Source: Ophiura sarsii (taxonomy: Eukaryota > Echinodermata > Ophiuroidea > Amphilepidida > Ophiuridae). From it: a stretch of DNA of 64,000 nucleotides. Positions 62,486 to 64,000 of this stretch are shown in pieces. Location: NCBI GenBank assembly GCA_035610835.1, contig CM069447.1, positions 38,414,057 through 38,478,056 of the forward strand. The letters are read 5' to 3'. Within the stretch, counting starts at the first letter, position 1, and every line of letters begins with the position of its first letter. The translations under genes and the position numbers were made by a program. The notes beneath the pieces were generated by a model. That model saw only the letters and a program-made list of their open reading frames with translations. It was not told the DNA's origin and did not search any database.

Positions 62486-62781
62486 GGGACGCACCATTTA
62501 ATTTTCAGGGGGGTGGGGGTGTAGGAAGTTGGGTTCGGGGGAGAATTTTTTTTTTTTGGACGCCGCAAGGGGTGATTTTTTTTTTTGCGCCGCCGAAGGA
62601 GGCGATTTCTTTATTATTAATGTATCCATTCATATTGAGTTGGGTGGGGGTAGATTTTTTTAATTTTTTTAACTCATCAGGGGGGATTTCTTTTTTTTTT
62701 GCCTGCATAGAGGGGGAATTTTTTTTCTTCCGAAAACTTCCTACCCCCCCCCCCCCCCCTGAAAATCTAATGGTGCGTCCC
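62486..62781. mobile_element. Harbinger-type MITE, 296 bp, TTA target duplication
   Basis: Left end GGGACGCACCATTTAATTTT continuing CAGGGGGG; right end, reverse complement, GGGACGCACCATTAGATTTT continuing CAGGGGGG. This is 28-bp inverted ends with two mismatches. TTA flanks both ends (62483-62485 and 62782-62784). A 3-bp TTA duplication with GGG-starting ends fits PIF/Harbinger MITEs. The interior is poly-T and poly-G rich with GCCGC-like repeats. Confidence 0.8.
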
Positions 62782-62784
62782 TTA

Positions 62785-63670
62785 TACAATTTTAATCACG
62801 GTTTAAGTTGTCCTATCATATCAGATTATCAGCGACCAAACCATGGTTGTGCATTTGTGGCTCTTTTTGTTTATAGCAAGAAATTGTTTGCTATGGTCTG
62901 CTAGTCAAAAAGAAGTGTCAAACCAATATTAATACATTCCACGCGGCAGGCATTCTGCAGACGACAATTCAAAATGTCACTAAATGTTTCAACAAACATT
63001 ATTGCTTGGATTCATCATGAGAATTAGAAATACATCAAAATATATACAAACAAGCCTAGTATTAGTTCAGTAATCCTTGAAAGTTGTAAAATGTTTCTGA
63101 AAAATCAAAACCAAATATTTCCCCAACCACCACAGCAGCCTTGATGAGCTTCCCGCATCGCATAGCATTTCGGCATGTTATTATTTGAGCATAGAACCAC
63201 CATCTGACCATACAACTTGCGACATTTTACGCTCAATTCTAAAAGCCCTAATGCACGTAATACTGAAGCGATTAGAGATTGAACAGCACCTACAAGAAGC
63301 TGGGGTCCTAATAAACAATTACCATTGTTTAAAAACGCTAATCACCTCATTGTTTTTATTTTGAAAGAAGTTTGGGGATCAGTGTGAGAAATGTGCTGCT
63401 TAAATAACTCCATACTCAATATACACTGCCGCGCATAAGTATTTCCCCCTCTGGAAGCTTGCAAGTTATCCAAGTGCATTTCTGTGTTATTTATCTGTTT
63501 TATCGCGTTATTCTCCCTCGTTATTACCTGTTTCCCCACACCCTGTGTGCATATCTTGATTTTACTCTTTGCATTTTTACATTTTCGAGATATCCTTTTG
63601 TATCAGTTTTCTGATCCTTGGTGTGTTTTGTTCCTGGTTCCGTTGGATTCATCTTTTTACATTTTAGGGC
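62785..63670. other. No recognised gene
   Basis: Moderately AT-rich DNA. No terminal repeats, exon signatures or RNA genes seen on either strand. Confidence 0.45.
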
Positions 63671-64000
63671 ATTATAATGTTAAAACCTGCAGAAAATATG
63701 CACGCGGAGCGCGCAAAATCTTTGAGTTTCAACTAAAATGGTCATGGAAAACTGACCTGACGCCAACTTGTTACGCTTAAATAAAGAATGTTTTAAATTA
63801 ATATGCGCGCGAAGCTCGGAAAAAATTGCATTTCTAACACTAATGGTCCAGTATGATAATAACGTCCCCCACATAATATTTACAATTTTTGGTATGGCCT
63901 TTTTGCATTAAAGCTTTGGTTCAGTATGATGTTTTTAACGTCCCCTACATATTTAGAATATTTGGTTGGCCTGAGGGCCAATATAATGTTAAAACCTGCA
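63671..64000. repeat. 310-bp repeat, start of a second copy at the window edge
   Basis: ATAATGTTAAAACCTGCA occurs at 63673-63690 and again at the last bases of the window. Inside are two CGCGCGAAGC-like blocks about 100 bp apart and two (G)GTYCAGTATGAT...AACGTCCCC blocks about 74 bp apart. Probably a satellite or repeated element continuing beyond the window. Confidence 0.6.

Noticed and set aside
62505..62904. ORFs of 94 and 110 residues around 62.5-62.9 kb
   Set aside because: They read through the poly-T/poly-G interior and ends of the Harbinger-type MITE.

Overview
This window looks like animal nuclear DNA, most likely from a marine invertebrate. A deuterostome such as an echinoderm or hemichordate is my guess, not something the sequence proves. 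It is AT-rich and has no operons and almost no long ORFs. It holds large tandem duplications, many short DNA-transposon remnants with clean inverted ends, micro- and minisatellites, and a 100-N assembly gap. Recognisable coding sequence is limited to small phase-1/phase-1 exons on the minus strand.

Layout. (1) 1-48044 is built from two units. Unit A (about 3.9 kb, non-exonic except for one candidate 21-bp microexon) occurs seven times: A1 1-3435, A2 3436-7324, A3 19567-23475, A4 23476-27393, A5 27394-31311, A6 39238-42553 (5'-truncated in plus-strand order) and A7 42554-46448. Unit B (7325-about 15256) carries the recognisable exons. It is repeated at 31312-39238 (B') and, as a 1.6-kb stub, at 46449-48044 (B''). 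The order is A A B [4.3 kb single-copy spacer] A A A B' A A B''. (2) The spacer 15257-19566 holds diverged tandem repeats, a 54-bp near-perfect palindrome, and a foldback-type element whose arms are tandem subrepeats around a short ORF. (3) 48744-60648 is a 4.8-kb tandem repeat (C1, C2, truncated C3) that runs into the gap at 60649-60748. Each C unit has a 41-bp minisatellite with higher-order structure, and C1 and C2 carry a hAT-type element with an 8-bp target duplication. (4) 60749-64000 has a short acidic ORF, an (AACTCGC)-type minisatellite, a Harbinger-type MITE and a 310-bp repeat.

Genes. On the minus strand, B and B' each encode, in transcription order, CCP/sushi exon, CCP/sushi exon, LDL-receptor class A exon. 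All begin and end in phase 1, so they can be joined in frame. Downstream in transcription come two 25-bp microexon-like units, a 21-bp candidate microexon in B, then one 21-bp candidate microexon in each A unit. I infer a large modular secreted or cell-surface protein gene whose exon blocks were amplified by segmental duplication. Its ends lie outside the window or were not recognised. No gene name can be assigned, and transcript data would be needed to confirm the microexons.

Mobile DNA explains much of the rest: a 459-bp element with TTAA duplications in every A unit, a tRNA-like (SINE) sequence split by a 262-bp inverted-repeat element in B and B', a 353-bp insertion beside the first-transcribed CCP exon, hAT-type elements in C, and a Harbinger-type MITE at 62.5 kb.
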